DNA of 55,000 bases, taken from positions 1 through 55,000 of the forward strand of contig JABUQX010028406.1 of NCBI GenBank assembly GCA_015478945.1, given 5' to 3'. Of this stretch, positions 1-13,345 are shown in pieces. Source of the stretch: Trachelipus rathkii (lineage: Eukaryota > Arthropoda > Malacostraca > Isopoda > Trachelipodidae). Position numbers and translations under genes: made by a program. Every line of letters begins with the position of its first letter. Positions within the stretch are counted from its first letter, which is position 1. The notes below the pieces were generated by a model that saw only the letters and a list, made by a program, of their open reading frames with translations, was not told the DNA's origin and did not search any database.

Positions 1-26
1 ATATATATATATATATATATATATAG

Positions 27-95
<69 letters not shown>

Positions 96-112
96 TATAT
101 ATATTATAATGA
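1..112. repeat. (TA)n microsatellite
   Basis: Almost pure TA dinucleotide with three small interruptions. It runs off the left edge, so its full length is unknown. Confidence 0.95.
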
Positions 113-389
113 AGCCTTAGGTATATGAACTGAGGATTACAGCAAATAAATAGGAGGTAAAATCAAAATAATAAGTTTAAAAATCCTTTTAACAATAAAT
201 TAAAGGCATGAGCTTTAATCGACCCTTTTCAGATGCAGTTCTTTTTATACTAAACTAACAAAATTAAAAAATAAGAATTAACAAAATATAAATATCAAAA
301 TATAAATATCAATAAAGGAGTGTAGTATGTTGTTCATGATGGGATCTATTTGAAAGTCGTTTTTGTATATTGGAAATGATGAGTTATTT
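113..389. other. AT-rich stretch, nothing recognised
   Basis: No open frame or repeat was seen apart from a short direct repeat (aaaatataaatatc twice near 290-311). It may be the 3' flank of the Penelope-like element that follows on the minus strand. Confidence 0.5.
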
Positions 390-1140
390 TTATGCAAAAA
401 GAACGCAGTCTTTGAAGGTGTAAGTTTTCGATGTCAATGATGAGGCCAGGTGATTGGTATTGATGTTGTGATTGTGGGAAGTGCTGTGTAGAGTAAGGGC
501 AGAGTTGGGGTTATCCATTTGGAGATCGTATTTATGCTGGTATACGGCGAGAAAATCATGTTTTTCTCCAATGTATGTAATTTGTTGCAATCAACGCATT
601 GGATTTATAGAATACTGAGAAGTGTTATGTTTTGTTACACGAGGTTTAAATAATCTTTAAAGGAAGAGTATTAGAAGATGAAAAGTGTATAGATTTGGGG
701 AAGAATTTATGAGTAAGGGAATCGGCAGAAGTGGGTAGAGGAAGGTAGGAAGTATTAGGTTTAACAAGTTTAATAGGATTGGTGTAGAAAGTGTTTTTAG
801 CTTTACGAAGGGCAGAATTAATAATATAATATAATGAGAAGAGGAAAGTTTTGTGAATGTTGACAAACAACAACAACAACATACAATTCTCTGTTTACAG
901 GAAACCTACTGCTAACCCCAACTACATTCAGAGGGTGGGAAGAGAACCAATGAATGTAGTTGGGGTTTCCTATAAACAGAGAATTGTATGTTGTTGTTAG
1001 GAGACCAAGTCATCAAAGTGTCAAGGAAGGGAAGGGAGTTATTAGCTGAAAGTTCAAAGGTGAATTTTATGTTAGTATGTATGTTATTGATGAGATTAAG
1101 AATGTCAGTAGTGTTGCAAATGGTTTAGATATGTTGATGA
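390..1140 (-). pseudogene. Penelope-like element: RT C-terminus, linker and GIY-YIG domain
   Basis: Read on the minus strand from about 1130 down, the translation gives the end of a Penelope-type reverse transcriptase: TTDILNLINNIH, then IKFTFEL, LPFLDTL and FSVYRKP. A linker follows (ALRKAK, NTLPLKII). At 590-390 comes a GIY-YIG-type endonuclease segment with YIGE, HKYDLQMDNPNSAL and HSHNHNI-like residues. This order (RT, linker, GIY-YIG) is the known architecture of Penelope-like elements, where the nuclease domain is thought to act in integration. The copy is broken by frameshifts, by stops and by an inverted duplication inserted at 867-998 after the SVYRKP block. The Tyr of YIG and the nearby His are visible; the rest of the nuclease centre is not clearly preserved. 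The RT fingers and palm are missing on this strand. It is an inactive fragment. Confidence 0.75.
867..998. repeat. Imperfect inverted repeat (foldback 1)
   Basis: The left arm, about 867-930, is the reverse complement of about 951-998, with a loop of about 20 bases between them. The left arm carries an extra 11 bases (around tactgctaa). Both arms encode FSVYRKP of the Penelope-like RT, one on each strand. The foldback is thus made from coding sequence of the element and is not a MITE. Confidence 0.85.
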
Positions 1141-1201
1141 TGTTTTTGTACGTCCCTCCTCAATACCAAAACTACTGACATTCTTAATCTCATCAATAAC
1201 A
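1080..1201. repeat. Imperfect inverted repeat (foldback 2)
   Basis: 1080-1114 (atgttattgatgagattaag and onward) is the reverse complement of about 1165-1201. The loop of about 50 bases holds the plus-strand YVDD motif. The arms differ at very few positions, so the duplication is either recent or artefactual. Confidence 0.85.
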
Positions 1202-1205
1202 TCCT
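1120..1205 (+). pseudogene. Penelope-like RT fragment in opposite orientation (YVDD motif)
   Basis: On the plus strand 1130-1150 reads YVDDVFV, the catalytic palm motif of a reverse transcriptase. After a frameshift, 1162-1200 reads NTKTTDILNLINN, the same segment found on the minus strand at 1114-1080. This is therefore a second, head-to-head piece of the same Penelope family. It starts at the catalytic motif and ends within the segment shared with its minus-strand partner. Confidence 0.7.
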
Positions 1206-1640
1206 CACATAAAAGGTTTTCGCCCTTTCATAGAACTAGCAACTTTCTTCCATTAGGGCCTCAAAACTCGTTCTCCCAGAGGATCTTGCTTTAGGCCATC
1301 ATAAGCTTCCAACGCTGGTCCAGGAGTAATACAAGCAAAAAGGAAAGGGCCCGGTTGCTAGCCCTGTCGCCCTATGATCATGCGAAGAAAATCTTCATAA
1401 TCCCTGACTACTTTGTAATATCCATCCATTATCGAGCATAAATCACCTAAGAAGTAGCCCCAATAATTTGTAATCCCAAATCATAACTAAACAGTTATTT
1501 ATCACAAGTAATTTACAAGAATTGTTTCAAATTTTCTTGATTTCACACACACTATTTAGTGAAAAATCATATTATCTATTAAAAATTAATTGAGAGACCT
1601 GGAGAGAAAATTTTGTTGCTCCTCTTAAGTTTTTAAATAT
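1206..1640. other. Unassigned sequence
   Basis: Mixed-composition DNA with no long frame. 1220-1420 is less AT-rich than its surroundings and may be a remnant of a repeat, but no domain was recognised on either strand. 1480-1640 is plain AT-rich. Confidence 0.4.
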
Positions 1641-2115
1641 TAGCTGCGTTTCCAGAACCTGAGTGCAGCCTGTGTGCAAAACTGACTAGGAAACGCTCTG
1701 AATTAAGAAAAAGTTGCATTAACCGAAATAAGAGAACAGAAATTTGAGTACCTGGAAACGGCCGAGCGCCCGTCGGATCAGCTGACAATTGTAAACAATA
1801 CTCTTATGCTTATATGTATCTATTTTATGAAATGATACGATATATTTAATATCCTTAATATAAAAGTTAACTAAAATATTAAAAAAAACTTTTGGCAAGC
1901 CATTTCCGACACATGTTTTGTAAAGAAATTTGTTTGTAAACAAAGTATCCTTCAGCAGCCCGCCCGATTATTAATTCCCGAAATCGAGGATTTAACAACG
2001 GGCGCCTGACTTTTGACGTTTACGTGACGTAGAAGTGCGCAAACGGTCTTGGAAATGATGCTTATGCGCCTGTGTGCCCGCACGGCCTGCAGTCGGGCTT
2101 CTGGAAACGCAGCTA
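1641..2115. mobile_element. MITE with TA target site (Tc1/mariner-like)
   Basis: The left end TAGCTGCGTTTCCAGAA is the exact reverse complement of the right end TTCTGGAAACGCAGCTA. Imperfect pairing continues inward (gactgcag and gcacacaggc blocks). TA at both borders would be the duplicated target, as in Tc1/mariner-derived non-autonomous elements. The interior of about 470 bp has no coding potential. Two further GGAAACG motifs lie at about 1689 and 1755, so the left end itself can fold (gcgtttcc with ggaaacgc, 1646-1695). The superfamily is inferred from the TA borders only. Confidence 0.75.
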
Positions 2116-4334
<2,219 letters not shown>

Positions 4335-4740
4335 TGTAAATTAAAACTGGCTTTATAATAAGTTTTTTGCCATTCTAATATTTAAATATTATTATATAAT
4401 AGTAAATTAATTCAATTCTGTAAACTAAAAAAAGTTATAGTTAGTTGAACACGCTGATACTGCAGATGAATAAATTTTAATAAAAATAATATTACAGATT
4501 CAATAACTCAAAGAAGTATAAATTCTTAGGCTAAGAAAAGTTGATATATAAATTTTTACTTAATTTTACTCCATATTGGAACTTATCAACAATTTAAATT
4601 CAAGTACTAGGAAGAGGAGAATCATAAATGATATTCTTGTGCCTTTACTTTCCTCCTCCTTCAAAAGACAAAACACCTTCTAATATCAAACCTTCTCATT
4701 ATAAAAGATATATGGACTACCTTTTTGTGAGAATTTCAAA
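4335..4740. other. AT-rich sequence, no gene seen
   Basis: Nothing coding recognised. 4674-4720 (accttctaatatcaaaccttctcatt...) recurs almost unchanged at 37943-37990. Confidence 0.5.
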
Positions 4741-4826
4741 GTCAATATATATGAAGGGGGATATATATATATATATATATATGTTATAGTATATATATAT
4801 ATATATAAGTTATTGTTATAAGGTAG

Positions 4827-4868
<42 letters not shown>

Positions 4869-4954
4869 AATAAGAAGTATATAAATATTTTTTTTATATA
4901 TATGTTATTATATATATATATATATATAAGAAGGGATATATATATATATATATG

Positions 4955-4987
<33 letters not shown>

Positions 4988-5025
4988 TTATATATATATA
5001 GTGTTAGTTGCTATATATATATATT
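4741..5025. repeat. Patchy TA microsatellites
   Basis: At least six short (TA)n tracts are separated by ttatagt, ttgttataagg and similar words. The arrangement suggests one array repeatedly interrupted or re-expanded. Confidence 0.9.
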
Positions 5026-5034
5026 GATCTAAAG

Positions 5035-5628
5035 TTCAATAAACATGGGACAATCTTAGGGGTATGCTAGGTGGCAAGAATTAATAAAGTGAGGAATGAA
5101 CGTACAGAGAGTGGTGTGGTGTAAAGAAAGGGTACGAGAGAATAAATGAAAGTATGTTGAGATGGTTTGGTCATGTGGAAAGCGATGAACAAAGTTGTTG
5201 GTTGCTTGATGTATAGAGAGGTGGTTGGGAACCACCGCTGGAGACCGAAGAGAAAGTGGATTGAGTCGGGTGAACTAATGTCTGAAGGAGAAATGTGAGT
5301 TTGGCAGAGGCGAGAATAAAGGTGCATGATAGAGTGAGAATGGCGGGGTTTTGTATGGGGTATTGGTTGTGGCCCACCTGGGCCAGGGGGATGAACCCTA
5401 CATTTGACGACTTACCATAGTGAGGGTCCGCGTGTCCTATGATGCTCTAGGGTGGATTTTTCTGTCTGTGACGAGCTCTCACCAATTAATGGTACAGAGG
5501 GGGCGGTAAGCTGGGCTTTTCGGACGCTTATCATGTTCTCCTACCGTTTTTCTTTCCGATGCTTGTGCCAGCACCTACCCCCAATCTTGGGGCAAAGAGG
5601 AAGGTGAAGAAAGAAAGAAAGAGAGACA

Positions 5629-5630
<2 letters not shown>
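5035..5630 (+). mobile_element. RTE-like retrotransposon: ORF2 C-terminus and 3' UTR
   Basis: Reading across three frames, 5060-5350 gives INKVRNER, then KKGYERINESMLRWFGHVES, then VGNHRWRPKRKWIES, then SLAEARIKVHDRV. These are the C-terminal landmarks of an endonuclease/reverse-transcriptase ORF; the LRWFGHVE block and the GxRPxKxW block are diagnostic. I remember near-identical proteins as multicopy in crab and other crustacean genomes. 5355-5630 is the 3' UTR (ggatgaaccctacat, ggggcggtaag, cccccaatcttggggcaaag). It ends in GA-rich sequence that runs straight into (TA)n. Several frameshifts make it dead. The catalytic RT domain is missing, so the copy is 5'-truncated, as is usual for this element class. 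Confidence 0.75.
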
Positions 5631-5720
<90 letters not shown>

Positions 5721-5770
5721 ATATATATGTTGAAAGATATATACATATATATATACATATTTATATAAAA
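5631..5770. repeat. (TA)n tail of the retrotransposon
   Basis: About 90 bp of pure TA begins at the 3' end of the preceding element, followed by shorter TA words (5717-5766). Confidence 0.9.
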
Positions 5771-5774
5771 GAAA

Positions 5775-6060
5775 GGAGAGAAGATAGGTGCATAATAGAG
5801 CGAATGGCGGGATTTCAGTAGAAGGGGTATGGTTGCTGGTTTTGACCAGGGGATGAACCCTACATTCACGTTATAGGAGGGTTCGTTGCCGGTCGTGAAG
5901 CCTGGGGTGGATTTCCTTCTGACTGCAACGAAGTTCTCACTAAAAGGTATAAAGGGGCGGTAAGGTTGGTCTTTCTTTTACTTGTGTCATATCTTCTACT
6001 ACTTTTCTGTTTCCAGTGCACGCTACGACCTTACCCCCCAGTCTTGGGGAGAAGGCAGTG
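5775..6060 (+). mobile_element. Second copy of the same retrotransposon 3' end
   Basis: It repeats 5310-5630 in the same orientation: ggtgcataatagagcga, ggatgaaccctacattc, ggggtggatttc, ggggcggtaag, ccagtcttggggagaagg. Substitutions and small indels separate the copies. It starts at the last coding residues (HDRSEW region), so it is only 3' UTR plus a few codons. It also ends in TA repeats. Confidence 0.8.
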
Positions 6061-6112
6061 ATATATATATATATATATATAAGAGTTATATATATATAAG
6101 AAAGAAAGATAT

Positions 6113-6147
<35 letters not shown>

Positions 6148-6170
6148 CATAAGGTTATATATATATAATT
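6061..6170. repeat. Patchy (TA)n
   Basis: TA tracts interrupted by aagagtt and aagaaagaaag. They end two bases from the 5' splice site of the Lasp exon at 6173. Confidence 0.9.
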
Positions 6171-6172
6171 AC

Positions 6173-6273
6173 CTAATAATCTTGGTATTTTGCTTGATTC
6201 TCATGGTTTCGGGATCATCCGCTATTTGAGTAAATTTGGCTTTATTCTTTTCAAAGTCAGCATGATATTGAAC
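6173..6273 (-). CDS. Lasp: Lasp exon: second nebulin repeat (internal exon)
   Basis: Minus-strand exon of 101 nt. It starts in phase 0 after the acceptor cttag and ends two bases into a codon at the donor ag|gtaatt. It encodes VQYHADFEKNKAKFTQ and then IADDPETMRIKQNTKII plus AG of the next codon (Ser or Arg). Arthropod Lasp has YHADFEKAKGKFTQVADDPE at this point, so the match is close and uninterrupted. The segment holds the end of nebulin repeat 1 (Y-H-x-D-F-E-K) and the start of repeat 2; these repeats bind actin filaments. Lasp is a LIM-nebulin-SH3 scaffold at actin-rich sites and in muscle. The downstream exons (linker and SH3 domain) should lie to the left. They were not found in 1-6170, which holds only transposons and repeats, so the gene probably continues beyond the window. 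Confidence 0.9.
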
Positions 6274-6692
6274 CTAAGTGATAAAATGAAAACAATAAAA
6301 ATATAAGTTGTTAAAAATGAAAATCGATTTTGAATAATTACAAATGAATATAATATTAATAAAAAAAAATAAAAAAAATTATACAACAAATTATAAACGT
6401 GAAATAATTATACGAAGCATGAAAGAAAGGATGATTTGACTAAAAAAAATTTAAATACAAGTAACAAGTTGTTAAAAAATTTTTTTTTACTTGAAATTGT
6501 ATGAAATGATATCATTACAAAGAAAATTTAAACCATGAAGAACTAAATAGATTCCCAATTTTGATGTATTATTACAAATATAAAATTCATTTGCTAATCT
6601 AATGAACCCATATAAATTACAGTTTCTTAATACAATCAAATGAAATATTATTGATACAATAATAACTAAAATTAAAACAGGTAAATACATAC
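6274..6692 (-). other. Lasp intron (419 bp)
   Basis: Bounded by donor gtatgt (complement of 6692-6687) and acceptor cttag. AT-rich, with a poly-A run at 6360-6378 and no repeat element recognised. Confidence 0.8.
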
Positions 6693-6777
6693 ATTGGACT
6701 GAATCTTTGTATTCTCCGCAAGTCGCTTCATTTCTAAGGTTTTGGCAACAGTAGTAGCTTTGGCTTTTGGAATGTGA
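6693..6777 (-). CDS. Lasp: Lasp exon: end of LIM domain and first nebulin repeat
   Basis: Minus-strand exon of 85 nt between acceptor ttttaaag and donor aat|gtatgt. With one base completing the split codon from the LIM exon, it reads (A)HIPKAKATTVAKTLE then MKRLAENTKIQSN. Arthropod Lasp reads HIPKAKATAIADTPELKRIAENTKIQSN, so nearly every residue agrees. The leading His is the last zinc ligand of the LIM domain (C-x2-H across the junction). The rest is nebulin repeat 1, and its SN continues into VQYHADFEK on the next exon. Phase is consistent at both junctions, there is no stop, and differences from the family are conservative. This is clearly a functional exon. Confidence 0.93.
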
Positions 6778-8319
6778 CTTTAAAAAATAAATAAAAAAAA
6801 TAGTTAGGAGTGAATACTTTACCTTTAGAAAATTAACAATTACAGTAGAATAAAACAAAAATTAAGATAAAAAATTATCACAAAGAAAGATGCTAATAAC
6901 TGAATTTTATAAGTATAAATCATTATTGATCTATGATTTTGAAGCTGAGAATACATTAATTAATGATACCTATATTTCACAATTTTCATTTTCCAATATT
7001 CTACTCTTGACTTCATGTTTGACATACCCTTCAACTTCAACTATGACTATGTGTAAAATATAACTTTCAATTCTACTCTACATACATATCTCTATATCAT
7101 TTGGAACTTTTGCCTCTGGGTCAATCTGCATCAAATCAACACAAGGTTTTAACCTCACCAACTCCGATTTCTATGAAATTTTCAACAATGGTTAACTATG
7201 AATAATCACAAATTTCAGGAAAACATTTCAAACCATTTAGAAACTACGGCCATGTAAAGTTCGAGAAAAATCTTGGAAAATGTGAGACCAGCATATGTTC
7301 AAGTTCAAAATGCCACGGATATTTCAAATATCTTGATATCTACCAGTAAATGATTATCTGTGCTTATAAATATCAAAGCTTTAACTAAAGTGTAAATTTG
7401 CTTATATTAGCGGTTAATAGTTGAGACACAAGTGTTTTCATATGTTTGACAAAATATTACAGGAGGAATCTTTCCAGCTGGTGGAAGTTGGAGTAATTGT
7501 AAAATGTTAAAAAAAGATAATAAACTTCCATAGGGGTTGTAGGTATTTATTGTAACTACTTAATTAGTTGTTATATAATGATAAAAAAGAATTTTAATGT
7601 CCTATTTTAAATGAATAAGCTTTTTACTATTTTTAATTACATATGTCTGACAAAGTTTTTATTCAGCTGTTTTATTGCATATAAGAATAAGATCTTTCTT
7701 ATCTCACCAGCGACAAAGTCAAAAAACATTAGGCAATGGTAATTATATACTATATAAATTTTGGTGTTAACCTTTTTTTCAAAATTCTAAAAATATAACA
7801 ATGTAACGTGGATTTTACTGGTTAGTTTAGATTAGCTTTTTCTTTTCTTTTTTCTTTTTTTTTTAGGGTGGTTATTGAGGTATTGGTTATTGGGTGGGTT
7901 TTCCGGGCAGGTTTTATATTTTCATTGCCAACAACCAGGCTAGGAATGCATTACTGGCACAAACAAGGGCTCCATATTTCTGTAATGGTGTATAGTGGTC
8001 TGAATATTAAGAAATGAACAACTGAGAGCAAATAGGTATATATATATATATATATTCATTAATTACATGCAAAAGGAACACAGTATCATTAAAAAAAAAA
8101 ATTTTTAAATTAGAAGTATAACAATTAGATAAACCAAAACAAAAAACATTTTAAAAAATGATCAAGCTCTAAAGAAACCAACAGGAAGACAATGCAAAGC
8201 AGTAATGTTTGAGGTTACATAGCCTATATTCATATAAATATTTTCCATTATTCAAAACTTTTGCCTTTATTTTATACTAGTTGCATAAAAATAAATTTTA
8301 TACTTGAATATATATATAG

Positions 8320-8365
<46 letters not shown>

Positions 8366-8597
8366 TCAAAAATTTCTTATTTATTTCTGATTATATTCTC
8401 TGAAAACAACTCAAAGTAGACCTCAATTTTAACTTTTAAGATATTTTATTCTAACTGATGCAAACTTCAAAATATCAAAATCCTTCACCTTCACCTCAGA
8501 CTCTGCAGCCCTGGAATTAACTATCACCATACCTAAGTACTCTACAATAATTCCGTATTGTTTCCAGTTTATTTTAAAAAATAAAAAAAATACTAAC
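6778..8597 (-). other. Lasp intron (about 1.8 kb)
   Basis: Non-coding. It contains a pyrimidine-rich run at 7835-7865, short (TA)n arrays at 8037-8058 and 8311-8364, and poly-A at 8090-8100. No transposon was recognised. 7865-7990 is somewhat GC-richer than the rest, without a readable frame. Confidence 0.75.
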
Positions 8598-8691
8598 GCT
8601 TCGCAGTAGGGGAGTTTGTTGAAGCCTTTGTATGTCTTCATGCTTAGAGTCATTCCACATTCTTGACACTTGAAGCATCCTTTGTGCCAAA

Positions 8692-8692
<1 letters not shown>
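8598..8692 (-). CDS. Lasp: Lasp exon: LIM domain, second zinc finger
   Basis: Minus-strand exon of 95 nt encoding [17 protein letters not shown] then [14 protein letters not shown], plus GC of a split Ala codon. The LIM spacing H-x2-C-x2-C-x2-C is exact ([10 protein letters not shown]), and the later Cys of YCEAH pairs with the His on the next exon. Arthropod Lasp reads [33 protein letters not shown], which supports the name strongly. The donor is gc|gttagt. The acceptor TTAG is preceded directly by a (TA)n microsatellite, with no pyrimidine tract. The first LIM finger (C-x2-C) and the start codon must lie on an exon further right on the plus map, and I could not find it. Gene direction is minus. 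Confidence 0.93.
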
Positions 8693-8696
<4 letters not shown>

Positions 8697-8734
<38 letters not shown>

Positions 8735-9163
8735 AGCAGTTATAGTTGCTATTGGTTATTATATATTGTTATTAAATATATATATATAACGATGTGATTA
8801 TTGTACATATATATATATATATATTATATATATATTATTATTATTATTATATATACGGTACATATTATTATTAGAAGGTTATTGGTTATTATAGCAGTTA
8901 TATATATTATATAGTTATTATGTTATTATTATTACCATACAGTTATTATTATTACATTATTATAGCAGTTGTTACATTAAGGCTGTTATTATTATTGGCT
9001 ATATATATATATATACATATTACATACATGGCTGGCTAAGGTAACGGCACATACATACACAGAAAGCAAAGATACAGTTGGCTGTTGCTGGTTGCTGCTG
9101 TTGTTATGTTGGTTGCTACATATACATGTTGCATACATATTATTGTTACATATATATATATGT

Positions 9164-9194
<31 letters not shown>

Positions 9195-9228
9195 GGTATA
9201 TATATATATATATATATATAAGTTATAG

Positions 9229-9271
<43 letters not shown>

Positions 9272-9484
9272 TATTATTAGCATAGTTGCTGGTTATATAT
9301 ATATATACCGGCATATATATATATATTAGCAATAAAGCATACAGAGCAGGTTATGCTGGGTTAGTTATACATATATATATTGTTGTTAAGGCTACAAGCT
9401 AAGGCTAAGGTTGTTGTTGTTGTTGTTATAAGGTTGTTATATATGCTGGCTAACGCTATATTTATACGTAAATATATATATATA
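8697..9484. repeat. Compound microsatellite field: TA, TTA, GTT, TGC
   Basis: (TA)n at 8697-8727 and 9160-9270; (TTA)n around 8835-8950; GTT and GCT words around 9075-9120 and 9400-9430. The field has many transitions between motifs and no unique sequence longer than about 60 bp. Confidence 0.9.
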
Positions 9485-9615
9485 TATATAGTTAAACTAG
9501 AACCACGCGCCTAGAAATGGTTTTCTAGAGTGTTCTAAGGTTAAGAGTTTCTCGGGCCAGAAGAAGATGCTGGTTCAACTGACAGGGCTGAAGCCTTCCT
9601 GGGAGTTGTTATTAT

Positions 9616-9619
<4 letters not shown>
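9485..9619 (+). other. Short unique block with TTATTA tail (possible retrotransposon 3' end)
   Basis: About 110 bp of mixed sequence (agaaccacgcgcctag ... gccttcctgggagttg) followed by (TTA)n and then (TA)n. A unique block ending in a simple repeat is typical of non-LTR retrotransposon 3' UTRs. No coding part is attached. Confidence 0.35.
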
Positions 9620-9662
<43 letters not shown>

Positions 9663-9664
9663 CG

Positions 9665-9702
<38 letters not shown>

Positions 9703-9707
9703 CAGTA

Positions 9708-9760
<53 letters not shown>
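9620..9760. repeat. (TA)n microsatellite
   Basis: TA array with four short interruptions. It lies directly left of the jockey-like element. Confidence 0.95.
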
Positions 9761-9765
<5 letters not shown>

Positions 9766-9774
9766 TATCTATTT

Positions 9775-11515
9775 TTCCTTCTTAAAACACTGTGAGATTA
9801 ACACAATCCTCCTAATTACAGACATCTTCAATAAATCCTGGCAACTACACTTCCCCCCCAATCTGGAAACAAGCATACATAATCCCTAAACTCAAACCGA
9901 CAAAAGACCCCAACTCCCCCTTCCTCCTATCGCCCAATTTCTCTGCTTTGTTCCATCAGTAAATTGCTAGAGAAATTAATATTAAATAAAATTTCCCAAT
10001 CTATTCCTCTCCCAGACTTCCAACACGGATTTAAAAGCAACCACTCTACAAACACAGCCCTCACTTCCCTCACACACACAACACATCATTAACGGCTTCA
10101 ACCAATCACCTTCCCACAGATCAATACTCACAGCAATAGACATAGACAAAGCATTTGACACCATCCCCACACACCTCCTAACAAAAATCCTCCATTCCCC
10201 TTTAGAAAAACATGACAAAAAATGGCTTTCTAATACTTCATCACCAACCGTTTTGAAAAAGTATTATATAAAAACAATTCTCCCACTTCCTCTATCAAAT
10301 TACACAAAACGGCGTCACACAGGGAGCCATTCTCTCCATTTTTATTCAACTTTTCACTGCAGACCTACCCACCCCAATCCACCACTACACCAAACCTAAT
10401 CACGTATGCAGACGACATTAACCTCATTTCCCAACACCTAGACGTAAACACAGCCACACAACATACTCAAGAATACCTACCTCCTTAGAAAACTGGTTAA
10501 TCACCAACAGAATGACAGCATCCCCTCTCCTCTATCACCATATTAACCACCGACCGACATCAATCCTCCCTCCATCCCTTTAATTACTCTGAACAATAAC
10601 CCCTCCCACTTAACAAACCCCCAAAATACTAGGACTTACATACGACACCCACATGACGTTTCCCATATTGACCAAATTACTTCCACACAACTCAACGAAA
10701 ACTAAACACCCTCCAACCCTTTCCCACACAATTTCAGCGACAGTAAACACACACTAACTACTATCTATAAGCAACTTTTTAGAACTAACTTAAATTACGC
10801 TTCCCCAGCATGGTTCCCAGTAATTTCAAAATCAAACACAAATAAACTACAAATCTCCCAAAACGCAGCCCTTAGAATTATCACAGGTTGCACAAAACCA
10901 CCCCAATCCAACATTTACACGATGAAACCTCCATCCTCCCCATTTCCACACATCTGGAGATGGGACCAATTCTATCAGAAGACCCGTAACCCAACTCCAT
11001 TCATGTCACAAATTCTCTCCAATCCCCCTCGACAAAGACTAAAATCCCCCCCTTCCTCACCTGCACAATTCTATTACAACACTTATAATATAATTCCCCC
11101 GCCCCCTCCCAATATGCTATGGACCTCACATATCCCTTCCCACCCAAAAAACCAATACCCTCAAAACCGCCCAAACAATACTTTATTAAATACCCCTTCC
11201 CCAAAACTCTCCCCAATAGAAGAAACGCTGTCTAGAAGAAGCCAAATGGACCTCGCTCTGTGCAGATCGGGTCACCACCCGAGACTCATGCAATATAAAC
11301 ATAGATTTAAACTAGACAACGTCACCTCCCCCACTCTGCACCAGATGCCACAATTCTCAGGATAACAGAGCACCTCCTCTGAGATGCCCAGCCTCGACGT
11401 CCCCGTGCTGTCTTTTCTGTGTATCCTCTACTTCCCGACCTGTGGAACCGCCCGTGTGGCGGCGGCCGGCTTCCTGAAGCAGTGTGGCCCCTCCAATTAA
11501 GGTGGTAGGGGCAGA
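9775..11515 (+). mobile_element. Jockey-like non-LTR retrotransposon, RT pseudogene
   Basis: In shifting frames the plus strand encodes the second half of a non-LTR reverse transcriptase. In order: PLPDFQHGFKSNHSTNTAL (template-binding region), LTAIDIDKAFDTIP (palm motif A), a YADDIN block at 10405-10422 (catalytic motif C), NYASPAWFP, and AALRIITGCTKTTPIQHLHDE around 10865-10925. The C-terminal block is LWNRPCG near 11440, followed by a short 3' UTR to ggtggtaggggcagaag. The family is one I know from many arthropod and mollusc genomes as 'jockey-like'. Stops and frameshifts every 50-150 bases make it inactive. The endonuclease domain is missing, so it is 5'-truncated. Its base use (very C-rich on the plus strand) contrasts sharply with the flanking TA repeats on both sides. 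Confidence 0.85.
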
Positions 11516-11517
11516 AG

Positions 11518-12694
<1,177 letters not shown>

Positions 12695-12702
12695 CAAATC
12701 AA
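12695..12702. repeat. Target site duplication, left copy (CAAATCAA)
   Basis: Eight bases identical to 22972-22979. 8 bp is the hallmark target duplication of hAT elements. Confidence 0.93.
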
Positions 12703-12708
12703 CAGAGG

Positions 12709-12815
12709 TGGGCACTTCCGCTCTTTAGTCCGCTAGTCCGCTCCGAGCGGACTACCAGAATAGGTGCGGACTAGCGGAGGTGCGGAGTCGTCAGGAAATT
12801 AGCGGACTTGCACGT
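12709..12815. repeat. hAT left subterminal repeats
   Basis: Several copies of GTCCGCTAGTCCGCTC, GCGGACTA and GTGCGGACTAGCGGAGG sit on both strands within 100 bp of the left end. The right end carries GAGCGCTAGCGGACTAC and GTGCGCTAGCGGACTAC (22885-22945). Confidence 0.8.
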
Positions 12816-13095
12816 TATTGTAGGGCCCATGGTGGAGCCACCTCCAAAAAGGTAAAAAGTCACAGTTTGACAAGGGAATCCTAAGGTTGGTCATTTAAGA
12901 ATTATTAAAATTGTAAATATATTAAGAAAGTTCAGATTTGCTGTAAATATAGATAATTGTAAATATAAAAGATAGTAATTGTAAATATAAAGGTTAGAAA
13001 TTGTAAATAATAAAGAGGAATTATATATTTGTAAACTAGTTATATTAAATAAGAAAATAGGGAAAATTACTAATTAGACGTCTAATAGGGTTAAA
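12816..13095. other. hAT interior, non-coding
   Basis: AT-rich. 12905-13050 repeats the word attgtaaatat(a) several times (about 12908, 12942, 12956, 12976, 13000), making a loose short-period repeat. Confidence 0.6.

Positions 13096-13345
<250 letters not shown>

Noticed and set aside
5531..5869. Open frames rich in Ile-Tyr repeats on both strands
   Set aside because: They are translations of (TA)n. The same artefact occurs at 9036-9332, 9575-9766, 13091-13291, 29520-29783 and 50262-50480.
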